DNA from: Fasciolopsis buskii
Taxonomy: Eukaryota > Platyhelminthes > Trematoda > Plagiorchiida > Fasciolidae
NCBI GenBank assembly: GCA_008360955.1
Contig: LUCM01007481.1
Span: 251,117 to 315,116 of the forward strand
Length of the DNA stretch: 64,000 bases
Reading direction: 5' to 3'
In this document: positions 24,481 through 36,339 of the stretch, one piece after another
How positions within the stretch are numbered: the first letter of the stretch is position 1
Layout: each line of letters starts with the position of its first letter
Notes under the pieces: generated by a model
What the model saw: only the letters and a program-made list of their open reading frames with translations
What the model was told of the DNA's origin: nothing
Databases searched by the model: none
Made by a program: the position numbers and the translations under genes

Positions 24481-26789
24481 ATGCGCGACAGCAGAGTGTG
24501 CTCATTTCGCACCGCCAGAAAAGTTAAAAAATGCTGATATATGCCTAGCTTTCTAAACAATAACCAACAAAAAATTGTTTTCATTGCCACTGGGTTGGGA
24601 CTTTTCATCAATTAGATAATAGTACTTTTTTATTGTTCCGTTAATTCTATCTTGTTCTAAATTGATAGATCACAAGATTTTCTATTTATGTATAAAATAC
24701 ACCCAAGCCGCACATTGTGTGCTAAATATCCCCCAAAATTGACGGTTTTCTAATGTTTACCATTTCGCGTCTCTTTCGCCGAAAGGTATGCGAAGGTTTT
24801 AGAACAATGCATGCAGGTTCCGCCATCCTTCACAGTAACTTAAATCATGCAGGGTTACTGAAAATGCACCTCCTCAAAAATGACACTAAGTAGTAAGCAA
24901 AATGGTTTTTCAGGAAAACGCTTAAGCCGACTTCGTTGCGACAGAATTTATGCGGACACCAGTACACTGAAACCTTTACAAAACTTTGGTTTCCAATCCA
25001 GCGATATCTTTCTCACTGCCATCACAGTAGGATGTCAGAAATTTATGGACGAAAAAGTAATGACGGAATAACCAAGGAGCGCCGCACAAACTGGCATAGA
25101 TTTTCGTTTTGCTTCTGACTCAACTGTTTATATGTTTAATGGAATTCATCGAAGGTAAATGGAACAGAATTGTGCCAACTGATAATACGAATACGAAAGT
25201 ACGGGTTCAGTTTTCTGCTGTCCAAAAATCACGAGAATTAATTTCGGGACCACAGTTTGTCCCACTGGTGGATAATTAGTAATCTGTGCTCAAACATTGA
25301 CGTCTCATTATTGCAGAAGAGGTGAAGGATACGGAAAACTAATCCTACGTTTTCGATTTTAACTGGAAACTTTTATCCATCGAATATCAACAGTATGGAA
25401 AATTATCCCTTGAAGTTCTTTTGGGACAATTTTTCATTATTCAGCAAAATTTTCCAGATTACCATTGGTAAAATACTAAAAATAAAAAGTACTCTTGTTT
25501 CGTGAAAACCAATATTTCTAGGGTATTGGGCGAATGAGTAGGGAATTTATGTTAAATTTTGTCAGTTTTTGGAGGCATTTTTAAGTGGCGCTTTTTACTA
25601 CGTATCCGACAGCTAAGCACTCTTTATGTTATAATAGGTTGTTCGGAAGTTAAAGATGACCAATACTTGTAACTCTGCATCGAATGTTAGGGATATCTAT
25701 ATTTTATTTTAACTTTTTGGATGCAATAAACAAAAGTAAAAATTGATTCGGAATCGTTTCAAATGAGAACACTTCGGAATCATTCTGTTGGTATTTTTCT
25801 AACCTGGCGAATCCCACCGTAAACTAATTCTAGCAGCGCTATTTGATTAATTGATAAGAAAACCATAAAGAATGCGTTAACTGGATACGGCAAACAATTA
25901 GCTTGAACGTTAGCATTACTTGACTGGCAGCGGTACATACAGGTTACCAGCGAGGTACCAGTGCCACACCAGCATACAGTAGGTATGTTAACGGTACCCA
26001 GTCGCTAGAACTGAGCTGATAGGATACAAGTTACAAATATGTTAAAAAGCATCTCGTACATTGCCTCGATGAGAGTCTCCCAAAAAGCACTTTGTCTCAG
26101 CTTTAGAGATAATCCCAGATTTACCCCCAAGTCGAAGGTTAGCCATATGTTCACCCCACCCATGGAGTAGATAAATGGAAAAACTATAGCTGAACTCTAG
26201 TCGAAGTTTTGTCTAGCTCCTCCGTGTTTCCATGCTATAACAAAAAAGTTCTAGTTTATGGACTGGTACGCATAAAACCAGTTATTCCAGGCAGTAAGTT
26301 ATTCTCCAGTTTTGCCTGAAGTACTTGATATACAAGGAGAACATGCAATTGAATAAACGGATAAAAATGGTAACTTTTCTACCAGTTTGGACTGGAGCTG
26401 CCTTATGTTTGTTAAAGCAGCTGGGGTTAGTTCAAGTGGACAAACACTGGGCACCGATTGTACTGTTCGCCTTTATTCTACGATAGCCTTGACACTTCTT
26501 CCAGGTCTGCCTCATGCGGGATGATGTTCAGCCTCTACTGTTCTCTCAAAATCTCAAGGGAGCTCAAACGCGCTGCAGCAGCTTTTCCCGCGAAATTCTG
26601 GCGGTTTAATTTTCTATTCAACATTTCCAACACTTGCTGGAGAGCCAATATTTCTACGTGCATACCGGTTGTTAACCACTGGTTCAAGGGTTCAGCGCCA
26701 AACCGGATCGTTACTAATAGCGAAAAGTAGATTACTTGGACTACATCTTCCAGTTTACGACCAACATCCGTTACTTTCACAGGGTTACT

Positions 26790-27130
26790 AATAAGGTCTC
26801 CATTGCCTCATCACGCCCAGATGTGAACGCATCGCATTCTTATTCTGACCTTAAGCAATTGCCGCCGTTTCTACAAGCCGGGCATTCTGCGTCGTTTCTG
26901 TACATCACTTGATTACCAGGACTAAACTCTGCCTGGTTTCGTTGGGACCATTCTGTGCCGCTGGTTTGATGATAATCGCTTACTTCGGTTACCACTAGTT
27001 ATCGGTCCATTAATAACTCTGCGTTATGGTCTAAATAGTGCTTCGTATAAGCTGCCGTGCTTTTCCTATCGGGTCTCTCCGTAGCTTCATGACTCTCTGG
27101 TAGTGTATTCTTAAACCCATTTCTTCTATT
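26790..27130 (-). mobile_element. Possible gypsy integrase C-terminal remnant
   Basis: The minus-strand translation contains FSPGNQVMYRND, resembling the FxxGDxVxxRN segment that follows the integrase core of gypsy elements. Stops interrupt the frame. The adjoining open frame 26780-26535 has no recognised motif. The match is short and the call could be wrong. Confidence 0.3.
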
Positions 27131-27560
27131 GTTTGTACAGTAGTATTTTCCTAATTGCGAAGCAGTTCATGAATGACATATGGGGTCACTATATTAATGC
27201 AGTCCTGTTTTCCGCTGTGGAAAATAGTACTTCATTTTGAGGTGCAAAGGATTTGCATGCACCCATGTAGCATGCAGGGACCGAACCGGATCCGGCCCGC
27301 GTCCGGTAACAGTAGATGCACCTATTGCATGCGTAGATACCTCAATAAAAAGACCAGTGTTAAAATAGACTAGAATCGTTGCGATTTCCTCCTGGTGACT
27401 GTAGTGGCTATATATAACCACTATATATAGACACTAAAGTGGGACTTATAAGTTAATTAACCTCGCCGGCAAAAATTTCACCGACATGGTCTTTATCTTG
27501 AATACACATTATATAACGTCTTCGTAGACTCGCGTATGGATGAAACACAGAGGAACGTAC

Positions 27561-27633
27561 CATTCTTTTACCACGACTTCCCGAATCCCTTCACCAATAT
27601 CAGAGAGTTTGAATGGGACTACCTCGTTCAAGA
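27561..27633 (-). CDS. DBT: DBT exon (start of lipoyl domain, first visible exon)
   Basis: It encodes [20 protein letters not shown] then VKEW, the start of the mature BCKDH E2 lipoyl domain (human [22 protein letters not shown]). The donor is GAATG|GTACGT, splitting the Trp codon that the 19066 exon completes. The 5' boundary is less certain: AG after GTATAG puts it at 27633, while an AG at 27624-27623 would start it at 27622. The mitochondrial targeting presequence must be in an upstream exon that I could not find. Upstream sequence beyond 28140 is filled by a LINE. Confidence 0.88.
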
Positions 27634-28139
27634 CTATACTCATCACTCCGTGAGAAAATGCGGTTACCCGAACTAATATGAAGTCCCCGACGTCCAACGT
27701 TCAGAGTGCTGTTTCGATTTATTGAGAAAATACTTTTCCCATATTCAACAGAAAACAGCTGGAATCAACATAAAATGCGTATTTATTCAAATAAACAGGC
27801 AATAAACCTACGTCAGATAACAATCTGTTTCGGATGACCAATGCACTGCAGAGTTGAAACAACTTCGACGCCATCTCCACGGGTTCGATTGTCGGAGGGC
27901 CCGCGATAACTCAGAGACCTGGAGGATGGCAAACTGGTAGCAGCACAACGAAATAAGGTCGGCTCAGTTCAAGTTCCAGTTCCAGTTCCATTTCCTGTAA
28001 GACTACGGGACTTTACGGCCAGATACTGACCGCCCAGGTTCTTGCATCGAATGCTCCTTGGGTTTGACTATGCTTCGAAAACATAGGGTTGGAAACCCTC
28101 TTCAGTTCCTTCAAGGGGAAACAATGACTGAGATACTCT
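27634..28139. other. DBT upstream intron, no gene seen
   Basis: This lies between the first visible DBT exon and the CR1-like LINE. A short hexamer-like run (ttccag repeated) is at about 27970-27990. AATAAA-type signals on the minus strand near 27720 and 27785 could be LINE 3' UTR. No exon with a mitochondrial presequence was identified. Confidence 0.5.
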
Positions 28140-28257
28140 CCTCCCGACCATCTGTTTAACCCCACAACTCACACATTGTCACCCCAGACACAGCTAGCCG
28201 TGCATTTTCTCTGTCTCCCACTGACTCAACCTCGACCACCCCCTCCGGTGGTTTCTC

Positions 28258-29660
28258 CTAGTTATTCAATATTCGTATGGTAAACGATTTGCTACTCAAA
28301 CTGGCGGTTACGTGTTCTCGCATAGTCGTTCTTCCGTTACCTATATTTGTGTCGTTTCCCTTTATCTCAAATGGAGCTTTACGGTGACACTGTTCCTCAA
28401 TCATTCTTTTAACGATGTTGAGGGCCTGCGTTAAGTCATCGCTTCCCCTACTTCTTTCCAGGGAGTACAATCTGAGCGCCCTCAGCCTCTGCTTATATCT
28501 CATGTGCCTCTAACGTCCAAACAACCGTGTAAAAACACGCTTAACATGTTCCCGTAAATTACCGCCTCTTACCACTTATGGTCTCCATGTCTGAGCACAC
28601 TGTTCCAAGTGCGGTCGGACAAATGCCCTGAACAGTAGCAGGAGAACTTTAGGCTTCCTAGATCCTACGGTCCTCTTAAGTTTGTGTAAATCACACCATG
28701 CCTTCTTGGCTGCCTTCTGACATTGCAGACCAGGCTTGAAGCCTGCAATCACGACTCTCCTGAGGCCTCCTGCCTGCTGAGTTTGCTTCTTCGCGATCTG
28801 ATACGTACATGGATCCATGTGCTGAAGGGAATTCGCTTCTCCTTCCGTGAGCCGCTGACATTTGTCCAAGTTCAACGGAAGATCTCAGCTCACCGACCTG
28901 TGGTAAACTTTATCCAGATCGCTCTGGATAACCTCTCTGTTTGCTGTCACTAATAGTTTAGTGTCGTCAGCAAACACGAGACGCGAATTTTCCAATCCAC
29001 TGGCTATGTCGTTGCCATACATTAGGAAGCACAGTGACCCTATGAAAGACCCTTAAGGCACTCCCCTAGGTAGCAATCCTCCATCCGATAGACACCCCTC
29101 GAACTTCACTCTGAAAGTTCTACCATTCGGGCTTTGTGCTACCCAGATATTCAACTTGGAATCAACTCCGGAAGCCTTCACTTTCTTGTCATGAAGCCTG
29201 TGTTTCACGGAATCCAAAACCTTCTGCAACTCCGCCCTCTACTTTTTCGCCCGTGTCAATCTTACATGTTGCTTCGTCCAGGAGGCTTATCAACTTGGCC
29301 TGACAGGAACGCTTATGCCGAAATCCGTGTTGCTCTATCATCGTTAACTTGTTGACCTCTAGGTGATTGACTGTTTTTTCGCAAAGGACACTTTCAAGAG
29401 TCTTCAGCATGATCAATGTCAGACTCACCGGTCAATAGCTACTTCAGTTGTCTTCTTCCACGTCTATATGCATCGGTGTGGCGGTCGACATCAAACAAAC
29501 CGCGGGGAGCCGCCCCTCGTCTAGCGACGCATTAAAGAGCTAAGTGCAAGATCTCATCATGACCTCCGCCAGCGGGTTTACTATGGCTGGTTAAATCCCA
29601 TCAGGCCCCACTGCTTTCGAAGCTTCCATTTTTGGGCTATCCAATACAACTTCCCTCTTA
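28258..29660 (-). pseudogene. CR1-like LINE reverse transcriptase remnant
   Basis: The fragments in order are PDGI then PAIVNPLAEV; PVSLTLIMLKTLESVLCEK; EQHGFRHKRSCQAKLISLLD; SRLVFADDTKLLVTANRE (FADD catalytic box near 28970); GFKPGLQCQKAAKKAWCDL; and KPKVLLLLFRAFVRPHLEQC. The C-terminus is YKQRLRALRLYSLERSRGSD to the stop at 28258. The catalytic aspartates survive, but stops occur at several points (for example after DPLPVS-type segments at 29400-29450), so it is a pseudogene. FEKTVNHL-type RT-0/1 blocks are well kept. Confidence 0.85.
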
Positions 29661-29989
29661 ATAGCTCCGTCCGACATCTTCACGAAAAGAGCGACGGGAC
29701 CGAATGCGTCCCCTCATCTCGCCTGCATATTGTCTGGACAAATTCCATCAGAAGATGGGCTTTCTCCTGACTGTCAGCTGATCTAATTCCCTGGAAGTTT
29801 TCACTCCATCGACAGCGATTTGCGAAACAGTCTTAGACTGCACCTAATTGTAATAGGCATTGAGGTTGCTTTTATCGGCCCCAGCGATCCGCTCTTTGCA
29901 GGCAGTTCGGTACTGTTGTTTTCTCTCCAATATATACCACAGGAAATCTCAGTAGCACTGTTCCTCCTAAGGCCTCATGAAAGCCCTGC

Positions 29990-30820
29990 TTCCGCTTTCT
30001 GGCTCTCGGGTTCCTACGTCTTCACCATGATGGTAGCTCCTTTTGCTTGATTCTGTGGAGGGGTGCAACCAACTTTGTTATTGATAACGGGTTGTTCTTA
30101 TTTGCCTCCCACTGACAATCCACAAAGTTGATACCTCTGACTACTTCACGCCGAGTTTGGAGGCTCAAGTCCAGCAGTCCACTTTCATCCATTCCTGAGA
30201 AGTACCTCCCATATTTATCGGGGGCTACCGGTCCTCGCAGGTTCCGTCGCATACGGATTACGGCGTGGTAACTTCTGCCTATTGGATCTTGTAACTCAAG
30301 TCTCTCTGTATCTTTCGGTGTTCCCGTTAGCAACAAATCAGGCACCGATGATACTTGGCCGAACCTCTATTGGGTCGCTTGGGTAAGGTGTTGAACAATC
30401 TCACTCTCTTGCACGAACTGCAGTATCCGAAGCCCAAGGTTGACTTCCGGGGCTTTTCTCGCAAACCCAGTCAGTCCCAGGGGCGTAGAAATCTCCCGAA
30501 AACGAAACTTGCCCGCAGAACCTTCAACCACACTGAAAAAAGGAAATGGTTCCCCGTTCTCTAATTCCATCGAGGCTTGTCTACGGTACACAAAGACAAC
30601 TAATACGCTCGAACCACAAGTTGCGACATTGAAATCCAGAGCCCGTTGTTTTGGGTATGCTGCTTGCAGCCCTCTCGAAACTCGTACTTTTCAGTCACTA
30701 GTATCTGGGTCTCGCCTCTTATACTCTCAACCGCTATATTCATTCTAACGAATGAATGATCCTGCGCCATTGAGTTGTTGTTACCCCCGGGCCTCAACCA
30801 GTTCTCGGTGACGGTCAAGA
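29990..30820 (-). pseudogene. CR1-like LINE endonuclease remnant
   Basis: It begins DFLTVTENWLRPGGNN (near 30818, the exonuclease-endonuclease-phosphatase TETW-type motif). It ends VPDLLLTGTPKDTERLEL and GRSYHAVIRMRRNL (30350-30240), equivalent to the LDLLLTN...SDHNVI ending in which SDH is catalytic. Here SYH replaces SDH, so the active site is lost. Frames shift between 30600 and 30350. Confidence 0.72.
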
Positions 30821-31789
30821 AATCTACATCCAGTGTCCTGTATTGTATATCCGGTCACTTATTATCCACACTTGCATTATTTGTGTAGGACTCCGTTATA
30901 TGCCCTGCGCTGTGTCCTTTCGGCAGCTGAACGGACGGGTGTTATGCGTGTACGGGGCTTACTCCCATTTTTCTTATGGGATTCGAGGGTACCAAATGGT
31001 GAAACCGCGATTACAGCATCCTTGGTTTCTTTCTTTCGGGGTATCACGATTGCGGCTATCGGGTCCAGACTTAGCAGCTGACGTCCGCCAAGCAAATATA
31101 GCCTCCGGCAGCCTAACTGCGCGGTGTACCATTCGGTAGCACAAATTTTTGCACAGCCGCCTCCTGGGAGGAAACATTCTCCAGATGCAGCGAACCATGA
31201 GGCAAGCAGTTTTGTCAGGCCACTGATTTGCGTTGGGTTGAAGGTTAGACGGCGCCAGGCCACGCCTAGCAAGAGCTTGTCTAGCTTTGAAAGGGAAATA
31301 CTAGCCATAAGCTATTGGCTTAGATTGATGAGGACACCCGGTTCAACGTACAAGGAAGGAGAGGATTGTGTTGATGAGTTACAGCCCTTTCATACCCCAT
31401 CAGGATCGTTTCTGATAGTGGTGTGTCCCGGGATGTCGAATCCAGGTCAAGCACATTTGTGGTTAGCGAAGTTCCTATTGGGTCTGTGATCCGGAGATTA
31501 TGCGCAGACCTATCTGCCGAGTTTCCGGGATCTTAGTGAGAAAGCTTCAGGAACCGGTGTTTGAGTACTTAACGAGTCGCTTAGATGCTGTTGCAATATT
31601 TCCACCATCATCTGGTTCGTTCACGGGTATGGGAGAAACAGTGCGACGCTTAGAAGGGTAGGTAGCAACGAGCAATATGGAAGTTGCTGAAAGCGGAGTG
31701 ATTTTGGTTAAAGATGGCGGCGATGCGGGTGAAATGGGGCCACATCCTTAGTTTTGGCGTCCCTGATCCATGGGGATGATCACCACCTA

Positions 31790-32350
31790 CTGCCCTCCAA
31801 AAGGGTATGAAGCCTTTCGCGGTTTCTCCCCACCGTGCTAGTCTGTTTTCTTTGTACTTTTATTCTAGTTATCATGTTTTCGACTGTAACTTTGTCACTG
31901 ATCAAAGGACCCTCCTGTGGCTTATCTTTTACATGCTTCTTGGATGGCAAAGTGCTGCCGTCAATTTTGTGACTAGTATACCCCTTCATGCGCCGTGTAC
32001 CCCCGCGAGGTTGTTCTTCAGTTTTGACGTTTTTGTTAGGTGTATTACTGGGTGTGCAACCCACAACTGGAGAGGCCGTACCCAATACTTTCGTTGAGAT
32101 GGAGTGATACGTTGGGTTTTCCAGGCAAGTTGCTGTGACAATAAAGAGAGCGCTCATTTTGGCTCCTTGTTGGGTAGTCTGAGGTAGTGTGTTTTCTGCT
32201 TCCACGTGATCCAAAGTTTTTACTGCTCCCTCTAAATATTTTGCCGTAAGCAATAAGCTGGCTCACGGAGGCTAAGTTGTTGTTCTGTAATAAATGCCGT
32301 TTTACAAAGTCCGTGCACCCTTCCGTTAGCCATGCAAACTGATCTCTAAT
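31790..32350 (-). pseudogene. CR1-like LINE ORF1-like remnant
   Basis: Two overlapping minus frames (32434-32045 and 32253-31780) continue each other around 32240. AWLTEGCTDFVKRHLLQNN and NLASVSQLIAYGKIFRG come first. GAVKTLDHVEAENTLPQTTQ then leads into a long Lys/Thr-rich tail. This is one reading frame broken by a frameshift. The position directly 5' of the endonuclease fits LINE ORF1. No zinc knuckle or other diagnostic domain was seen. Confidence 0.5.
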
Positions 32351-32369
32351 GTAAGTAAGTAGCGTATAT

Positions 32370-32820
32370 TTCTGGACATCCGAGAGGCATGCACAAGGCA
32401 AGGGCAAATTCGCATGATGATGTCGTGGACACACGGGAAACGAAAACCAGACGTTAAAGTGCAGTGTGTCTGTACTCCACTTACCACAATCTGCGATAAG
32501 ATAGGCTAAACACGAGTTCTCGAGCTTTAAGTCAGAGCTAGATAATCCGTCGCCAAAGCTTTCTGCGGTTGATTATAAGTCGCGAATTGCGAGTCAAGCG
32601 ATGTTTAAACACATCAAAGGTGCGTGTCGCAGGTGGGAAATTTGGCCGGGAAGCAATGGTGGGCGTTGTCGAATGGCCTGGTTCATCAGGAATCAGGAGA
32701 GTCATATGATAAAGATGGAGATCAATATGGATGTAGTGACGCGATGGAGATGAGTCAAAACCAAACCAGATATCATATGAGTTGGATGGAGAGTGGTGCT
32801 TAATAACATTCGAGAGTCAA
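32370..32820 (-). repeat. (ATT)-tail repeat family, copy A
   Basis: Reverse complement of the same sequence seen at 39772-40165. Shared blocks include GATGAACCAGGCCA, TTTGATGTGTTTAAACATCG, TTGACTCGC, GGCGACGGATTATCTAG, and TTGCCTTGTGCATGCCTCTC. The tail lies immediately upstream (minus sense) of the CR1-like ORF1, so the two elements stand head to tail. It is non-coding and probably the 3' region of a retroelement. Confidence 0.75.
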
Positions 32821-35800
32821 AATAACGCTGAAGATGGAAGAGCGGGAAACATTCAGGGTTGCATTAAACAGTTTACGGGAAGAAACTGTAAGAAGAATTG
32901 TGCAGTGAGACAATGGAACTTACGAAAATGCTCACTGGACTTTTGCGGCTGGGAAAGCATTGTGTTGTGTGGCTGGAAGAAAACGAGTAGGTGTAAGAAT
33001 TACAATCAATACATGAGTACATTTGCCATGAATGACCTGTGTTTTCCTTGTTTGCTATCGGGGATTATAGTGTTCTGTGGCGGTAGAGGTCTAAAGATTG
33101 GGGGATTGCGCGGCATTTCAGCAGTGTTAGTAACATTGTTTGGCCAGTCGCAATGGTCCACCTGAGATGTGGTACCCGTGGCGACCACTGGCGTGGCTTG
33201 GTCTACTTAGGGTTACGCGGCCCAGTACTGGAGCATCAAACTCGAATAGCAGATTCCTAGCAGGGACAGGCAGCCGGCGCATAAGATGCAGTGGAGCTTT
33301 CAGTGGGAGCTTGCGTTGGATTTGTGGTCATTGGCGAGCATGGAGAAGAGCCTTAAATTTGTTCCCGCTGGTGTTAAGGAGAGTGAACAAAAATGGAAAC
33401 AGCGATAACAGTCAATTTTTACGAAGGTTACAGGATCCAGACGACTGTCCTGAGATGCGCAGGAGGGAGTGCTTCGGTGACGGGACATGTGCAACATACC
33501 GTCTGCTCAATCCCCATGGAGTATATGGCCCAGTCAGTCCTAGGCTGCATGGTCCTTATTCGTAGTGTGTTATTCTTCCATCATTTGACATCTTCGCAGA
33601 TGCAGATTGCAATGGTCTAATAGCATGGATAGCTCAAGGGTTACGGAATAAAAGTCACTATTTGTTCTGTTTGTGGAACTCCTCTGGCCTACGGGCCTGG
33701 TGTAGATGGTACAGGGAATCAGTTGCAAATGATCATATGTGAACTGCCGTTGGTTTTTACTACTTCGAATTTCCAGGAAAGGGCAAACTGAATTGGGTTG
33801 CAGACGACAGCGTGGGCTGGATTCTAGGACAGGAGTTGCCACGGGAAGTAATAAAGAGGAGGGAACGGAGAAGCATGAAAAAGCTAGAATCAGTGATTTG
33901 TGTTTCAACAGGACGATAGCAACTTGTATCACATAGTAGTTTCAGTGAGTGTGCATGAATAAGTAAGAAAGAGGAAGGATGGCGGTTGTTTTAGACGTCA
34001 GCATACGTGCCTGGTGTGCGGTCTGGGGGTCAGTGACATGTTGAAACCTAGAGAGGGCGGGTAGTGAAACTTAAGTGGACAGTCCGATGCACTGCCTCCC
34101 CGGATGGTCCAACAAATCAGCCAGACGTCTTTCTACCGAGTAAGGGCGGTGTGAGGTTTCTCCTTTCGCAGGGTCACGTCTGGGCTGATGGAAAGCATAT
34201 CTATTGTAGAAGGCGGTCCATTCCTTTGCATCCCAAATATGCTTTTGTTGCTGGGCTCAACCTGACGCAGCTGGGACTTTTATGCTCTTTTCAAATGGAA
34301 AAATCTGAAGTTGATACGATGAAATGCGTGTGGGTATACATCATGAGAATGGCCCAAGCGTTAGAATTTACCTTAAATAACAATGCATGTCTTTAATTAC
34401 CTTGGATCTATCGACTAATTGGTGTTCCGACGCTGAACAGTCTGGTTCGCTTGCCCTGGCCTTTGTTTAGTACGGCACGTCCAATTTTAAATTGCTGTTT
34501 TTTGAGGCTCGAAGATTTGCACTGCATGCATTTCCGTTCTCGAGCTGACATCCATGCAATGGGTTTTCCGGGGCACTACCCTCAAACTGTCGAAATAAAG
34601 GTATATATGAATAAGAACGCTTCCCTTTCCTACAAAGGAAAGGTATCGTTACTGGAAGTCACAGATATGAAATAGAAGTCCTTTGCGTTTATGACAGATA
34701 ACGCTGGACTAAGGTACTTATGGACTACAAGTGAGAGGTGTGAACTGATTTCCCAAGTCGTGGTCTAGATGATTTCGTACCACGCAAGATTCAACCACAC
34801 CGAGCACATCAACGTGGCAGCCTCATTCAGGAACCATGGCAAGCACAAGGGACGGTCTTTGTTTCACAAATCTATGCTGCTGTTTGCACAGAATTGAGTA
34901 TTTCACCGGGTATTTACTCAGCTATCCCGTCATTAATCTCTGAAGACACTTGCAGGGCACGGTTGGGGCTTATTTGCTCATTTTTTACGTTTTTGCGAAA
35001 ACCTCCTTGTAGGTGATCGCACATGTCTAACGGAAGCCTACCATGTATCACTGGAAAACATTCAAAATAAAATTTGGTGCACACAGTATATCGGATAACG
35101 GTATTACAAAATCTGGTTGGATCCTTTCCGGGCTTTTGCATTTGTTCGGCTTTTTCTCCTAGTGCGCCCTTTTCCTGTCTTGAAATATCTTTAGCAACCG
35201 GGTGATCCCGGTGGTAACAAGTAGATGGTCGATCGTACCATGCTGCCATCCATCCGATTAATGCACACTTGAAAAATATGTGCAAACGTTTGATTTACTA
35301 ATGTGGTAATTCACATCTACTTCATCGCTCAATATCTTTGGCCCGTGCCGTTCTAGTATCCAGCAATAATTTTGATGGCATGCTCTGCGATTTAGCATTT
35401 ACCCCTTACACATCCAATTAATCAATTAATGGCGTAGTTGTTTCACAACTAGCACAGACTAACCACACCGTGAATGTCAAGGAAGATATTATGGCTTTAT
35501 ATAAGGCCAGAAGTAGACAGTCTAGGTCAGCAAAGTGTCGCCTCTTGAGCACTGCGGGAGCTGTCGCAATTTGTCTGCACAACCCTCCACTGTGCCATGA
35601 AAAACAATGTAATTGCGCACTAACTACCCTGGCCCACCCTCAATCCAAACGCAAACCCCAGACGACAAAGCAGTTAACACAACGCGTCCTTGTGTATTCA
35701 GGTTATGCATGTAAAACCACAACTTCCTCTCCCAACAGTATTTCATTTGATTATTCCAATCGTTCCCAAAGAAAATTTTCTAAATATATATATTGGTGGG

Positions 35801-36339
35801 TGGCATGAGTACAAATCACCGACAACGAGGTTTTCCGCCAACTTAGGTTTCCTCAGTGGGAATTTTCAAGATATTAAATGGATCTCGCTAAAACAAACAA
35901 AATACATCTAACTCTGACACTACAAGTGGCATAAGTTCACAGTTTACATTAGGAATGCGGAATGAATAACCAAAATCCTACCGATGGGTTATCGTTTGCT
36001 GCCTTACCTCGCGCCAAATTGCATACCCGTTGCGATCTAACGGGTGGCTAAAGGGAACCACACTGCGTATGGTTACCAATCACCAAGGCAGTTGAACCCA
36101 TGCGTTCGCATCCCTCGGCTAGGCTCCAAGAAACTGTTTTCAATCTTCAAAATCTCTACCAGGTTAAAGCCTTGTCTCCTGTCAGACGTGGAGATCTAAG
36201 TCACAGATTCGATGGTAATTTCTATACAGTATTCTAAGGGGGGCTTAATTGTGACCTTGTACAGGGATATGAACACCCCATAGAGCCCGGCAGGACAAGT
36301 TCCATGAAGCAATAACTATTTTTCGTGAATCCGTGCTTA
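32821..36339. other. Element-rich region without a recognised gene
   Basis: The copy A repeat probably extends upstream into 32821-33170. Open frames at 33140-33565 (plus), 33570-33932 (minus), 34064-34396 (plus), 34914-35285 (minus) and 35470-35808 (plus) have no domain I recognise. The 123-codon minus frame 34914-35285 (ending SSEINDGIAE) looks protein-like but could not be assigned. Confidence 0.45.

Larger units (their letters stand above)
19067..27560 (-). other. DBT intron between first and second visible exons
   Basis: An 8,494-base intron with donor TG|GTACGT and acceptor CTCCAG. It contains a gypsy RT fragment (22100-22500, plus), an RTE LINE 3' fragment (23765-24480, minus) and a doubtful gypsy-like fragment (26790-27130, minus). 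A GC-richer block at about 20860-21290 looks repetitive but I cannot assign it. The stretches 19500-20580, 22745-23760 and 24620-26450 show no gene. The hydrophobic minus frame 23116-23403 has no recognised domain. Confidence 0.7.
28140..32350 (-). mobile_element. Near full-length CR1-like LINE, defective
   Basis: Read on the minus strand, the order is an ORF1-like region (32350-31790), endonuclease (about 30820-30000) and reverse transcriptase (about 29660-28570). A C-terminal region to the stop at 28258 and a 3' part follow. Order and motifs fit the CR1/Jockey group of non-LTR retrotransposons. Multiple in-frame stops and frameshifts show it is inactive. Relatives in the window are at 36340-37560 (minus) and 50590-52010 (plus). 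Confidence 0.85.

Noticed and set aside
27408..27430. ctatatata inverted repeat as a terminator-like hairpin
   Set aside because: A 9-bp AT-only stem is expected by chance in an AT-rich eukaryotic intron, and no gene end is nearby.
30877..31308. 143-codon minus frame as an independent gene
   Set aside because: It lies inside the CR1-like LINE between ORF1-like and endonuclease remnants and is overlapped by another frame in the same sense.
34914..35285. 123-codon minus frame as a host gene
   Set aside because: Protein-like composition but no family match, no splice partners found, and it sits between retroelement fragments; left as unassigned.
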